From positions 1 to 29,985 of the forward strand of contig CAMVAB010000003.1 of the NCBI GenBank assembly GCA_947165335.1: a stretch of DNA of 29,985 bases, in the 5' to 3' direction. The notes below the pieces were generated by a model that saw only the letters and a program-made list of their open reading frames with translations, was not told the DNA's origin and made no database searches. Source of the stretch: an uncultured Pseudomonadota bacterium. Its GTDB lineage: Bacteria > Pseudomonadota > Alphaproteobacteria > Rs-D84. The position numbers and the translations under genes are program-made. This document shows positions 1-7,784 of this stretch, piece by piece; the first letter of the stretch is position 1; each line of letters starts with the position of its first letter.

Positions 1-2
1 TA

Positions 3-392
3 ATGATTGTATTAAATAATGAAAGGATTATCAAGTTGCTAAATAAAAATTCTGACTTTGCGTTGGCTGTTGCTAATCTAGCCGCAGCTGCTATATCTGC
101 AAACCCAAAATTAACCATGAAAGAGGCCGTAAAACAGGCACGAGAATCTTTGCGCGGGGCATCTGTTACGCCACAACAAATTGCAGATTCTGTTACAGAT
201 GATGCATTACAATGTCTTGAAGATGGAACATGGCATGTGATGTTAAAAAGATATATAAGACGCAAATTCAATATGTCCCCAGAACAATATCGTGAAAAAT
301 GGGGGCTTCCAGTAAACTATCCTTTCGTTGCAAAAAGTTATGCACAAAAACGTTCAAAAATAGCAAAAAAGACAGGACTCGGTAAAAAATAG
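3..392 (+). CDS. MucR/Ros-family transcriptional regulator lacking zinc ligands
   Basis: A 129-residue protein whose C-terminal half (about residues 64-127) matches the MucR/Ros DNA-binding domain: CLEDG, LKRY, the MSPEQYREKWGLP block and a basic AKKTGLGKK tail. MucR proteins are alphaproteobacterial regulators of envelope, exopolysaccharide and cell-cycle genes, often described as nucleoid-associated. In Ros the zinc is held by Cys-x2-Cys-x9-His and a second His; here the equivalent positions read C71, D74, Y84 and K88/F89, so a classical zinc site cannot form. The fold may persist without metal, as reported for some Ros homologues. The N-terminal 60 residues are less typical of the family. 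The gene starts two bases inside the window, so an earlier start cannot be excluded. Only 10 nt separate it from the next gene, suggesting one transcript. Confidence 0.85.
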   Translation: MIVLNNERIIKLLNKNSDFALAVANLAAAAISANPKLTMKEAVKQARESLRGASVTPQQIADSVTDDALQCLEDGTWHVMLKRYIRRKFNMSPEQYREKWGLPVNYPFVAKSYAQKRSKIAKKTGLGKK

Positions 393-402
393 GGAGTTAA
401 AA

Positions 403-2358
403 ATGTCTTTGGTGGATAATTTTAAAAAATTTGTATCTGAAATATCTGAGCGTTATAAATATGCGCGTGGCAACAAAGGTAAATTAGAAAATAAATATAA
501 ACAATTAAAAGATTGGAAACCCATTGATAATCTTGGTAAAACAGGGCGCCTAGCAGGTTTAGCTGGTGTCGATATTTTATGGGGATTGTGGTGTTTATTA
601 AAGTTTACAGCAAAAGATACAAAAGCGGTTGGTAATAAAATATTTGTAGACAATGCTTTGATAGATAAATTAGAAACAAAAAAATATAATTTAGAAGTTA
701 AAGATAAAGATTTAAAATTTGTACAATATTTTAAAAGTCTTCAAAAATCTAATCCGCGTATGGCTGCAAAATTACATCTGTGGATGCTGTATGCTTTGAC
801 AGGCCTTTTGATAACCGGTGGTATAAAAATTGTAAAGAATAAAGAGAATATAAAAGAGACGGTTAAAGAATGGGAAGAAGATAAGGAAGTCGAAGAAGAA
901 ATAGACGAAGAGACACAACACTGTTTTTCTGCATATAAAGAAAAATTGCAACCGATAACACCTTGGTTGATTTCAGAACTTATTTTGTGCGAAGGCACAA
1001 ATACGAGAGATGGTAAGCATGTGCCGTATAAAGATTCAAGGGGAATCTGGACTATTGGTTTCGGAAGTACTGTTCTTAAAGATGGAAGTCGTGTAACAGC
1101 AAACACCCCGCCAATAACCAATGAAGAAGCGTATGATTTAGCCTGTTGGCATTTGGAAGATCATGAAACTTTTTTTCTTTTGTATTGTTATGGTGTCGCT
1201 AATCCATCATTAAAGGTAAGAAACACCGGAGAAGCGTTCGGGCTTTGTTCTAATATTTATAACGCAGGGACAAATTGTATCGAAAATCCAAATGATCGTA
1301 ATCATAAAGAGAGGTTTACAATATTACGCGAAGAATATAAAAAATATGGTGCTGCAATACAGGATTCTGTAGTCGCAGAAATATTTAACAAATACCCGGT
1401 AACTTCAAAAACATCTTTTGGTAATGCATGGATGGAAACGCATGACATGCAGAATATGGCAGATTCTCTGGGTAATTTTATGAGGGGTGGTAACGGTATG
1501 CACTGGCGCAGGTGGTTGGAAGCAGGGCTTATCACTGGGGATATAAATCCGAAAGATTTATTAGAATGCCCAGAGAAAGGTTTGTCTGATTTCTATCATT
1601 ATATCGAAGTTGTTTCTGACAGAAATGGAGTGTTGGCTTTGTGGGACAAAACTGAAAATGGATATACCCCAAGAAAATCAACATATACAGAATTTAAAAA
1701 CTGGCTTGAAAATCCGTTGATGTGGGATAAAAAAACCGAAAAAATATTGCCAATAAAACGCAAAAAAGTCAAAGATGTTTTACCTTCTGAAATTTTGCAA
1801 GAATGTGAACGGGGACAATGTGAAATTGGGGTTCGTGTGCAAAAACAAAAACAGCAGACAGAAATTGTAGACAACAAAACATATACTATCGGTTATGAAG
1901 ATTATTATAAATCTGCTATTGCTTCTTATAAACAAGGCGATTATGAAATTGCATTAACGACACTTGATAGTTTGATATCTGTATATCCAAACAATGCTTT
2001 GTTACATAATGATATGGCACTTATTTATAATAAAATGGGCAAATACGATAAAGCGCTCGAACATGCAAGAATAATATTACATGATATTGGTGATAAATCG
2101 CAATATGGGGCTGCGCAATATAATGCAGGTGTTGCATATGAAAACAAGGGCGATTTACAAAAATCATTACAAAATTATAAATTATCTTTGTCTAATGGTA
2201 ATAATGATGCACGCGAAGCGATTAAACGTGTTCAGAAAAAAATCAAACAACAACAAACAAAAGCTGTTGCTTTTAATGACGGTATTTTAAAATTAAAAGA
2301 AAAACAAAATCAACAACATGGTTTTATTGAATATCCAAACAATGATTATACAGCATAG
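403..2358 (+). CDS. Membrane-anchored lysozyme-like (GH24-type) protein with C-terminal TPRs
   Basis: A 651-residue protein preceded by an AGGGAG ribosome site. Visible parts: a basic helical N-terminus; a hydrophobic stretch about 50-67 and a clearer membrane segment about 124-144; a highly acidic linker 156-171; a lysozyme-like region about 185-300; and TPR-like helices about 498-610. The lysozyme region carries the GH24 signature order Glu (E197 in CEG), Asp (D211 in YKDSRG) and Thr (T217 in WTIGFG). The E-to-D gap is about five residues longer than in T4 lysozyme. GH24 enzymes cleave the glycan strands of peptidoglycan, so a periplasmic remodelling or secretion-associated role is plausible, but no lysis partner genes are nearby. 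The SD of the next gene overlaps this stop codon (TAGGAAAAA), indicating an operon with ybeY-lnt. Domain assignment is moderately sure; the biological role is unknown. Confidence 0.75.
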   Translation: MSLVDNFKKFVSEISERYKYARGNKGKLENKYKQLKDWKPIDNLGKTGRLAGLAGVDILWGLWCLLKFTAKDTKAVGNKIFVDNALIDKLETKKYNLEVKDKDLKFVQYFKSLQKSNPRMAAKLHLWMLYALTGLLITGGIKIVKNKENIKETVKEWEEDKEVEEEIDEETQHCFSAYKEKLQPITPWLISELILCEGTNTRDGKHVPYKDSRGIWTIGFGSTVLKDGSRVTANTPPITNEEAYDLACWHLEDHETFFLLYCYGVANPSLKVRNTGEAFGLCSNIYNAGTNCIENPNDRNHKERFTILREEYKKYGAAIQDSVVAEIFNKYPVTSKTSFGNAWMETHDMQNMADSLGNFMRGGNGMHWRRWLEAGLITGDINPKDLLECPEKGLSDFYHYIEVVSDRNGVLALWDKTENGYTPRKSTYTEFKNWLENPLMWDKKTEKILPIKRKKVKDVLPSEILQECERGQCEIGVRVQKQKQQTEIVDNKTYTIGYEDYYKSAIASYKQGDYEIALTTLDSLISVYPNNALLHNDMALIYNKMGKYDKALEHARIILHDIGDKSQYGAAQYNAGVAYENKGDLQKSLQNYKLSLSNGNNDAREAIKRVQKKIKQQQTKAVAFNDGILKLKEKQNQQHGFIEYPNNDYTA

Positions 2359-2368
2359 GAAAAACATT

Positions 2369-4372
2369 ATGAAAGTTTATGTGAATACAGAAAATAAGAA
2401 TTGGAAAAAATATAAAATAAATTTTGAAAAAATCGCGAATGCGGCGGTAAGTAGCGCACATAAAGATTCAGAAGTTTCTATCACGTTAGTTGATGATAAA
2501 CAAATTCACAAATTAAACAGAAAATATCGCGGCATAAACAAACCAACCAATGTTTTGTCTTTTGAATTGGGTGATGATGTTTTACTGGGTGATGTTTTTA
2601 TTTCATTAGATACTGTTAAACGCGAAGCAAAAGATGCTGGAATTTCTGTCGAAGAGCATGTTGCACACATGGTTGTGCATGGCGTATTGCATTTACAAGG
2701 GTACGATCATATCAAAGACAGTGAAGCAAAAATAATGGAAAACAAAGAAATACAAATATTAAAAAAATTAGGTTATAAAAACCCATACGAAGAAGATTTT
2801 GTATGCAACGATAAATCTTGTTGTCCGGGACGTTTTATCACAAAAATTGAATCTGTTAAAATTCGTGAAAATAGTTTCTTATGGTATTTAACTGCTGGCG
2901 TTTTAGGTGTTCTAACTTCTTTTGGTTTTGCACCATTTTATTTGTGGATGTTATCGTTGATTGGAATTGGTGGTATGTATGCATTATGCACAAAACAAAA
3001 AAAACATATCAGTTTTCTTAAATCTTGGATTTTGGCATTTCCGTTTGGTGCATTTTATGGTATAGCAATGTTTTGGTGGGTGCTTAATTCTATTTATGTT
3101 ATTCCAGAATTGACGGCACAATTTGCTGTTTGGACGATACCTGCATTAATTGGTATTGGAATACTTTGTGGTGTGATTTTATCTTTGCCTTTTGCTGTTG
3201 TGCGTTATTGCAACAGAAAACCAATGCAAAGGGCGATTTTATTCGCGTGTATATGGACTTTGGTTTTGTGGGGGCGCGAATGGTTTTTAACAGGTTTTCC
3301 TTGGAATCCAATTTCAAATATAACAATGAATATTCCAATGGTTGTAAATTCAATGTCTTTGTGGGGGGCGCTTGGGTTAAGTTTTGTAATAATTGGTTTA
3401 ATCGCTTCGTTTGTTGAATTATTAAGAAATAAAAAATCAAATTGGTTCGTTTTTGTTTTGTATGTGGTTTTGTTTTTAATTGGTTGTGCGTTTGGATATC
3501 ATAATATGAAAAGTGCTGATAATATAGCAAATAAAACTCAGCTAATCAGAATTGTACAACCGGCACAAGCCGCCGTATACAAGATGCCGACATCGCGACA
3601 GGAAGCGCAAGAAATAGCAACACAAAAAATACGTGATTTGTTTGTTTGGGCAACAAGCGATAAAAGTGAAAATCCCGATTTGATAGTTTTTCCGGAAACT
3701 GCATACCCTTATACTGTTGTAAATAATGATTTCCCATTATCTCGTGTGTTAAATGCAAATGTTATTATGGGTGCAAATTATTATCATGAAAACAAAATGT
3801 ATAATTCGATGGTTGTTGCAGATAAAGACGGCAGGGTACAACATATATACAGTAAATCTCATCTTGTTCCATTTGGCGAATACAGACCTTTTGGTGATAT
3901 TATACCAACACCAGGACAATTAACTTCTGGTAATGGTAAAGAGATAATAAGTATAGATATGAATGAAGGCAAATTTGTTTTTGCACCTGCAATTTGTTAT
4001 GAAATAATTTTTTCTGATTCTTTAATTCCAAACAATGAAATGCCGGATGCAATTATAAATATAACAAATGACACTTGGTTTGGCAGAACGCCTGGGGTTT
4101 ATCAACATCTCGATATGGTTCGCAGATATGCAATTGAATCGGGCGTTCCTGTTGTGCGTTCTAATTATTCGGGGATAAGTGCGTTTATTGCAAGTGATGG
4201 TAATATTATATCGTTAATGCCAGTTGGACAGACGGGCAGTATTGACGGTTTTGTATGGGGCAGTCATATTACATTATACAGAATAATAGGACGTAATTTA
4301 TGGATGGCATTTATTTTGATGTTTTCAATATTTGCTTCAATATCCATATCCTTATTTCAGAAGAAAGATTAG
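2369..4372 (+). CDS. ybeY-lnt: Fused YbeY endoribonuclease and apolipoprotein N-acyltransferase Lnt
   Basis: One continuous 667-codon frame holds two normally separate proteins. Residues 1-142 are YbeY, the rRNA-maturation/quality-control RNase, with its metal-binding HGVLHLQGYDH motif (H104, H108, H114). A short Cys-containing linker (C146, C151, C152) leads to Lnt at about 165-667. Lnt transfers the third acyl chain to bacterial lipoproteins at the inner membrane. Its multi-pass N-terminal region (about 170-375) is followed by a nitrilase-like domain with the triad E443 (FPETAYP), K496 (YSKSHLVPFGEYRPFG) and C543 (APAICYE), and a last membrane helix about 643-663. The ATG at 2369 follows AGGAAAAA and fits the YbeY N-terminus; the frame stays open 17 codons further upstream but that part overlaps the previous gene. 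Both active sites look intact. In alphaproteobacteria ybeY and lnt are usually neighbours, so a gene fusion is reasonable. Confidence 0.93.
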   Translation: MKVYVNTENKNWKKYKINFEKIANAAVSSAHKDSEVSITLVDDKQIHKLNRKYRGINKPTNVLSFELGDDVLLGDVFISLDTVKREAKDAGISVEEHVAHMVVHGVLHLQGYDHIKDSEAKIMENKEIQILKKLGYKNPYEEDFVCNDKSCCPGRFITKIESVKIRENSFLWYLTAGVLGVLTSFGFAPFYLWMLSLIGIGGMYALCTKQKKHISFLKSWILAFPFGAFYGIAMFWWVLNSIYVIPELTAQFAVWTIPALIGIGILCGVILSLPFAVVRYCNRKPMQRAILFACIWTLVLWGREWFLTGFPWNPISNITMNIPMVVNSMSLWGALGLSFVIIGLIASFVELLRNKKSNWFVFVLYVVLFLIGCAFGYHNMKSADNIANKTQLIRIVQPAQAAVYKMPTSRQEAQEIATQKIRDLFVWATSDKSENPDLIVFPETAYPYTVVNNDFPLSRVLNANVIMGANYYHENKMYNSMVVADKDGRVQHIYSKSHLVPFGEYRPFGDIIPTPGQLTSGNGKEIISIDMNEGKFVFAPAICYEIIFSDSLIPNNEMPDAIINITNDTWFGRTPGVYQHLDMVRRYAIESGVPVVRSNYSGISAFIASDGNIISLMPVGQTGSIDGFVWGSHITLYRIIGRNLWMAFILMFSIFASISISLFQKKD

Positions 4373-4523
4373 AATCTGGCAATCTTGATTCATCAATTTT
4401 GTTGATTATAGATGCAACAGAAATGTCGCGTTCTTTTGCAATTTGGTAAAGAACATCACAAAACTCTTTTTCTAAAGAGATACTTGTTTGATGTCCCGAT
4501 AAAGATACTGATATTTTATGCAT
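4311..4523 (-). CDS. Ribbon-helix-helix domain protein (RHH_4-like)
   Basis: A 70-residue protein with the pattern of the RHH_4 family: a strand reading VSLSGHQTSISLEKEF, two helices, and an NLSSEIRIWIL end. Such proteins are small dimeric DNA-binding regulators, common in alphaproteobacteria and of largely unknown targets. An AGGGAAA site precedes the ATG, which lies one base after the stop of the upstream gene, so it is the last gene of the minus-strand block. Its final 62 nt overlap, on the opposite strand, the end of lnt, which encodes Lnt's last membrane helix. Family call is fairly sure; whether it controls its own operon is inference. Confidence 0.8.
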   Translation of the reverse strand: MHKISVSLSGHQTSISLEKEFCDVLYQIAKERDISVASIINKIDESRLPDSNLSSEIRIWILKQILKTSK

Positions 4524-4524
4524 T

Positions 4525-4959
4525 TTATATTTTCCCTACTATTAAACAATCAATCATAGAACGTATTGGATCATCATATTTGCGCAAAACAGACAATGTT
4601 AAATTATCCAACATGAAACAATTTCCAAATGTATCAAATGCAAACCAAAATAAATCGTTGCGACCAAAAACTGTTTTTCCAAACAGGTTTTTATTTCCGA
4701 TCATGTCTTTGTTTATTTGTATAATCGAAGGCAGGGGATATTTTATTCCGCGTTCAATTTCCTTTGGTCCAAAAATACATGCAGACCCCAACGTAATAGC
4801 AGAACATGATTTATATAATTCTTGAATAAATGGTGCCAACATAGCGCAACGCATGTTTTGTAAATCAGTATTAGCGAATACGATTTCTTTGTCTTCGCAT
4901 TTTGGAAAAACAAATGCCCCACGAGATTGCATCAAAGATATAAATTCATTTGTTGTCAT
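4525..4959 (-). CDS. Unknown protein with SUKH/SMI1-KNR4-like C-terminus
   Basis: A 144-residue soluble protein. I do not recognise it with certainty. The second half (about 72-140) contains a proline-led stretch, an Asn, then a VFGRNDLFWFAFD segment followed by a Tyr-containing C-terminal helix. This resembles the layout of SUKH-fold (SMI1/KNR4, YrhA-like) proteins, which are often immunity proteins against nuclease toxins. The resemblance is by eye and weak. Its start lies two bases after the stop of the HNH-like gene, so the two are co-expressed. No signal peptide or membrane segment is visible. Confidence 0.65.
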   Translation of the reverse strand: MTTNEFISLMQSRGAFVFPKCEDKEIVFANTDLQNMRCAMLAPFIQELYKSCSAITLGSACIFGPKEIERGIKYPLPSIIQINKDMIGNKNLFGKTVFGRNDLFWFAFDTFGNCFMLDNLTLSVLRKYDDPIRSMIDCLIVGKI

Positions 4960-4961
4960 TT

Positions 4962-5468
4962 TTATTCGTTTCCCCGATCTGCCATAAAATTAAATGCTGC
5001 CTGACTTAATCTATCCGAAGACGCGTTGCCACCATCTCCGCCACCACCAGTATGTGTTGTTAAATAAACTTTCTTTTCAGGGTTTGGTAAAAATATTGTT
5101 TTTGCGTCACTTTGTTCAATGATAAACCTATCGAGATTGTAAGAGTGCGGAAAAGTCCAACACAAAAACATATTTTCAATTTCAAGTTTTCCACCCCACA
5201 AAAGCGGTATTTTAAAACGTATAGACAAATTATCAGGTAAAGATTTTCCCATAATTAAATTTACAAATTCATCCTGGGGCAAATTCATAAATACAATTTC
5301 TTCCATTGAATCTGAGAGTGACATTAGAAATTCACGACGAAGTTCAGAATATTTTTGAAACCAATCAGAATCTAATTTACATGCCGTTGGTGTATATTCC
5401 ATAACAGGCATATCATCCATACCCATGGCAATCAGTTTTTGTTGTGCAGATGATTCATTTAATTGCAT
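4962..5468 (-). CDS. Unknown protein, possible degenerate HNH-type fold
   Basis: A 168-residue protein with an AGGAAA ribosome site. Residues about 76-116 contain the spacing LPDNL...KIPLLWGG...IENM...HSYNLDRFI, which recalls the core of some HNH nucleases (LPxNL, HHxxPL, GG, N-L, H). However, the expected His pair before PL reads R-F-K here, and only H108 remains near the later position. If it descends from an HNH nuclease it is probably inactive. The C-terminus has a glycine-rich run (140-147) and a short helix. It sits 12 nt after the two-TM gene and 2 nt before the SUKH-like gene. Function unknown; the HNH relation is inference only. Confidence 0.6.
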   Translation of the reverse strand: MQLNESSAQQKLIAMGMDDMPVMEYTPTACKLDSDWFQKYSELRREFLMSLSDSMEEIVFMNLPQDEFVNLIMGKSLPDNLSIRFKIPLLWGGKLEIENMFLCWTFPHSYNLDRFIIEQSDAKTIFLPNPEKKVYLTTHTGGGGDGGNASSDRLSQAAFNFMADRGNE

Positions 5469-5480
5469 CGTGTTTTCCTG

Positions 5481-6365
5481 TTACAGATTTTTTACATATT
5501 GTATGATTGTATCAATATATTCAGAATAAGAATCAAAAGTTTCTTGGTCATCTTTATCTATGTTGCTTGCTGGGTTTCCAGAAATGAAGTCTTTCAAAAC
5601 ATCTATGGAAGGAACAATTAAAATAGATTCATCTTTGGTCGCCATATTTAATGTATCGACAACGAAAGGATAAATGTTAATAGGAATATCTGATAATGTA
5701 TCTTCAAAAACAGAGCGTAATTTTTCAACAGCATTTTTCAAATCTTCTGTTTTGCAATCTACGCCACCAATCCAAACAACTTCATTATTGCCAATCGCAA
5801 AAAGATTAGGTGTAAACCCAGAAATTGTTGGGTTTGGTTTGACCAAATATTTCGCATCAGTAAATATTTGTGCCAAAACGGAATTATATGGATTTTGTGA
5901 TTGTGTATTTTGTGTTTGATATTTTTGTGTCGGTTCTGAATTGTGTCTTTGTTCGGCAATTTCAGCCATGTTTTTTGGTAAATGTAAACGCGGTGGACGT
6001 ACATAAGGTATAGCGGTCGCTTCTAGTTTCTGTTCTTTGGGTTGCGGTTCTTCTCTGATGACCGGTTCAACAACAGGTGTGTTTTGTTGTTCGATGTGTT
6101 CTTCTTTGACAATTTTTCTGTGTTTGATTATCGGTGCATTTATAATTATCAGGCCAGACAAAAATATAAACAGCGCAATACCAATAGAAACATAAAATAA
6201 TGTATTTATTGGTGTGTGTGTTGCCTGTAATTGTGCCAATTCATCCCAATGCTCTTTGAAAAACAAATCAAAACCAAATTTAATATTCAACCAAAAAGAT
6301 AGGCCAAGCAGCACAGACAGCCCAAGTAATATTGATAATAAAATATGTTCTAATTTATTTCTCAT
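5481..6365 (-). CDS. Unknown two-TM inner-membrane protein with cytosolic C-terminal domain
   Basis: A 294-residue protein with two predicted membrane helices (about 9-27 and 55-76), a Glu/Pro/Gln-rich linker (about 85-160), and a compact domain (about 161-294). The compact domain includes the segment FAIGNNEVVWIGGVDCKTEDLKNA (written here as positions 189-212) followed by alternating strands and helices. With both helices as hairpin, the long C-terminal part would lie on the same side as the short N-terminus, most likely the cytosol. I do not recognise the family; the strand-helix pattern loosely recalls nuclease-like or effector-adaptor folds but no catalytic motif is convincing. It is the first gene of the four-gene minus-strand block. 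Upstream a TATGAT box (6384 to 6379) could be its -10. Confidence 0.65.
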   Translation of the reverse strand: MRNKLEHILLSILLGLSVLLGLSFWLNIKFGFDLFFKEHWDELAQLQATHTPINTLFYVSIGIALFIFLSGLIIINAPIIKHRKIVKEEHIEQQNTPVVEPVIREEPQPKEQKLEATAIPYVRPPRLHLPKNMAEIAEQRHNSEPTQKYQTQNTQSQNPYNSVLAQIFTDAKYLVKPNPTISGFTPNLFAIGNNEVVWIGGVDCKTEDLKNAVEKLRSVFEDTLSDIPINIYPFVVDTLNMATKDESILIVPSIDVLKDFISGNPASNIDKDDQETFDSYSEYIDTIIQYVKNL

Positions 6366-6407
6366 TTCTGTTCTATTTTATCATATTTTATGATAAACTG
6401 GAAACAA

Positions 6408-7079
6408 ATGATTGAAGTAAATGAAATTTTTTCTGATTCCGACAAAAGAATCGCGCTTTGGTGTAATGAAGTAGAAGATACTAACGATTTAGCCATAATG
6501 TGTGAAAATATTATGGAAAGCGGGGCTGGTTTAATATCTGTGCCGGAAAACATGGTCGAAAATATATGGGTGTATCTTGAAAAATCGCCAATAAAAATAT
6601 TAACCAGGTTCGATTTTGTTTCAAATCGCAAAACTATAGATAACGATATTTCTGATTTGGCTAAAAATGTAATAAATGTGTGTAAACATGGCGCCGATGG
6701 CGTTCAGATTTTTATTAAAATGGTCAGTTTTGAAGATTTTTGCGAAAAAATATCGTTGGTCAGGGATGATTTGTTCTTTTGCAAAGATTTGTGTATTGTC
6801 ATGGATATAGAAGATGTTGATATAAATAATTGGCTGGGCATTTTTGAAAAATTGCGTACTATCGGAGCAAAAGCTTTGGCGTTTACTTTGAATGAAGATA
6901 TGGGGCAACGTTCTGATTTTGTGGGGCGTATTTACGGGATGCTCAAAAATTGGGATTTTGATGGCGAATTGCATTTTATGTTAGATAATAATTTTGATCG
7001 TATGGATCAGGTAATAAATTTAATAGAATCTGAAAAACCAGAATTAAGTGAACGTGTTAAATTTTTTCTTAATTATTAG
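6408..7079 (+). CDS. Unknown cytosolic protein, alternating beta-alpha pattern
   Basis: About 223 residues, no signal peptide or membrane segment. Repeated short hydrophobic strands, each followed by a helix (GLISVP, KILTRFDF, GVQIFI, LCIVMDI, ALAFTL, ELHFML), suggest a TIM-barrel-like or other alpha/beta fold; the block KHGADGVQIF recalls DeoC/aldolase-type barrels, but no Schiff-base lysine context is clear. An in-frame ATG six codons earlier (6390) is possible, but the ATG at 6408 has a GGAAA ribosome site five bases upstream and 6390 has none. The last 11 nt overlap the end of trmB on the other strand. Function unassigned. Confidence 0.65.
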   Translation: MIEVNEIFSDSDKRIALWCNEVEDTNDLAIMCENIMESGAGLISVPENMVENIWVYLEKSPIKILTRFDFVSNRKTIDNDISDLAKNVINVCKHGADGVQIFIKMVSFEDFCEKISLVRDDLFFCKDLCIVMDIEDVDINNWLGIFEKLRTIGAKALAFTLNEDMGQRSDFVGRIYGMLKNWDFDGELHFMLDNNFDRMDQVINLIESEKPELSERVKFFLNY

Positions 7080-7737
7080 ATAAAATCAGATACTTTGGAT
7101 TTGATGTGCCCGCTTTGTTTTTCATTTGATAGCGGGTTTTTATAATATCCAAATCAGTAGATTTGATTTTAAGATTTGTTTGTTTTAATTGTTCGACTAT
7201 CCAATCGTAATATTCCCAATGATCTGTACCAATTATAATTTTTCCGGTTTTTGATAAATGTTTTGATAACAGATTCAAAAATTCGTGGTTAAGCAAGCGA
7301 CGTTTTTCATGTCGCGCCTTTGGCCATGGGTCAGGGTGCAATACCCATATTTCATCAAATTTGGAATCGGGAAACTTTTTTAATAATAAACGAACATCAT
7401 CTGGATGAACGCGGATGTTTTTATATTGTTCCATCAAAGAATTGTCCGATTCGGATGTGATGGCTGAAAGCAGGGCGGCAACCCCATTTGCGAAAGGTTC
7501 AGCACCAATCACAATAGATTCCTGGTTGTTTATAGATAAATCGCGTAAGTGTTCGCCATTACCAAATCCAATTTCAAGAATTGTATGTTTGTTGCCAAAA
7601 TCCGCGGATTTTGGGGCAATTTTTGGCAACAAATTTTCCATCAGCCATTGTTTGCGGTTCGACAATTTCTTGCCGTGACGACGACCAAAGGTTCGAATTT
7701 CTTGTGCGTTTAAATCTTTTAATTCTTGTTTTTCCAT
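7069..7737 (-). CDS. trmB: tRNA (guanine-N7-)-methyltransferase TrmB
   Basis: A 222-residue class I SAM-dependent methyltransferase that forms m7G46 in the tRNA variable loop. Diagnostic blocks: the SAM site EIGFGNGEH (55-63), GAEPF (78-82), the family signature HPDPWPKARHEKRRL (134-148), TDHWEYYDW (171-179) and TRYQMKNKAG (201-210). Length is normal. There is no ribosome site; instead a TATACT box ends six bases before the ATG, implying a leaderless message. In many alphaproteobacteria trmB lies near the ybeY-lnt cluster (with metK between), so its position 2.7 kb from lnt looks like remnant synteny; metK is not here. Confidence 0.96.
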   Translation of the reverse strand: MEKQELKDLNAQEIRTFGRRHGKKLSNRKQWLMENLLPKIAPKSADFGNKHTILEIGFGNGEHLRDLSINNQESIVIGAEPFANGVAALLSAITSESDNSLMEQYKNIRVHPDDVRLLLKKFPDSKFDEIWVLHPDPWPKARHEKRRLLNHEFLNLLSKHLSKTGKIIIGTDHWEYYDWIVEQLKQTNLKIKSTDLDIIKTRYQMKNKAGTSNPKYLILSNN

Positions 7738-7743
7738 ATATTT

Positions 7744-7772
7744 AGTATAAAATCAGTTTGTTATAAAAACAA
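7744..7772 (-). promoter_or_regulatory. Promoter of trmB, placed for a leaderless transcript
   Basis: Read on the minus strand: -35 TTGTTT (7772 to 7767), 17-bp spacer, -10 TATACT (7749 to 7744). Six bases separate the -10 from the trmB ATG, so the predicted +1 is the A of the start codon at 7737. Confidence 0.65.
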
Positions 7773-7784
7773 GGTGAAATAAAA

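Noticed and set aside
116..119. Der first G-domain motif NKSE instead of NKxD (residues 116-119 of the protein at 10197-11519, minus strand), as a possible loss of GTP specificity
   Set aside because: NKxE in the first G domain is found in other alphaproteobacterial Der proteins, so it is a lineage trait, not a defect.
741..1877. Several 70-130 codon ORFs opposite the lysozyme/TPR gene
   Set aside because: They are shadows of a long coding frame in AT-rich DNA, without ribosome sites or recognisable domains.
2318..2368. A 17-codon extension of the YbeY-Lnt protein
   Set aside because: It lies inside the previous gene, has no ribosome site, and the YbeY family start fits the ATG at 2369.
3099..3530. 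143-codon minus-strand ORF inside lnt
   Set aside because: It is rich in Gln, Thr and Lys with no domain and lies wholly opposite the conserved Lnt frame, so it is a shadow.
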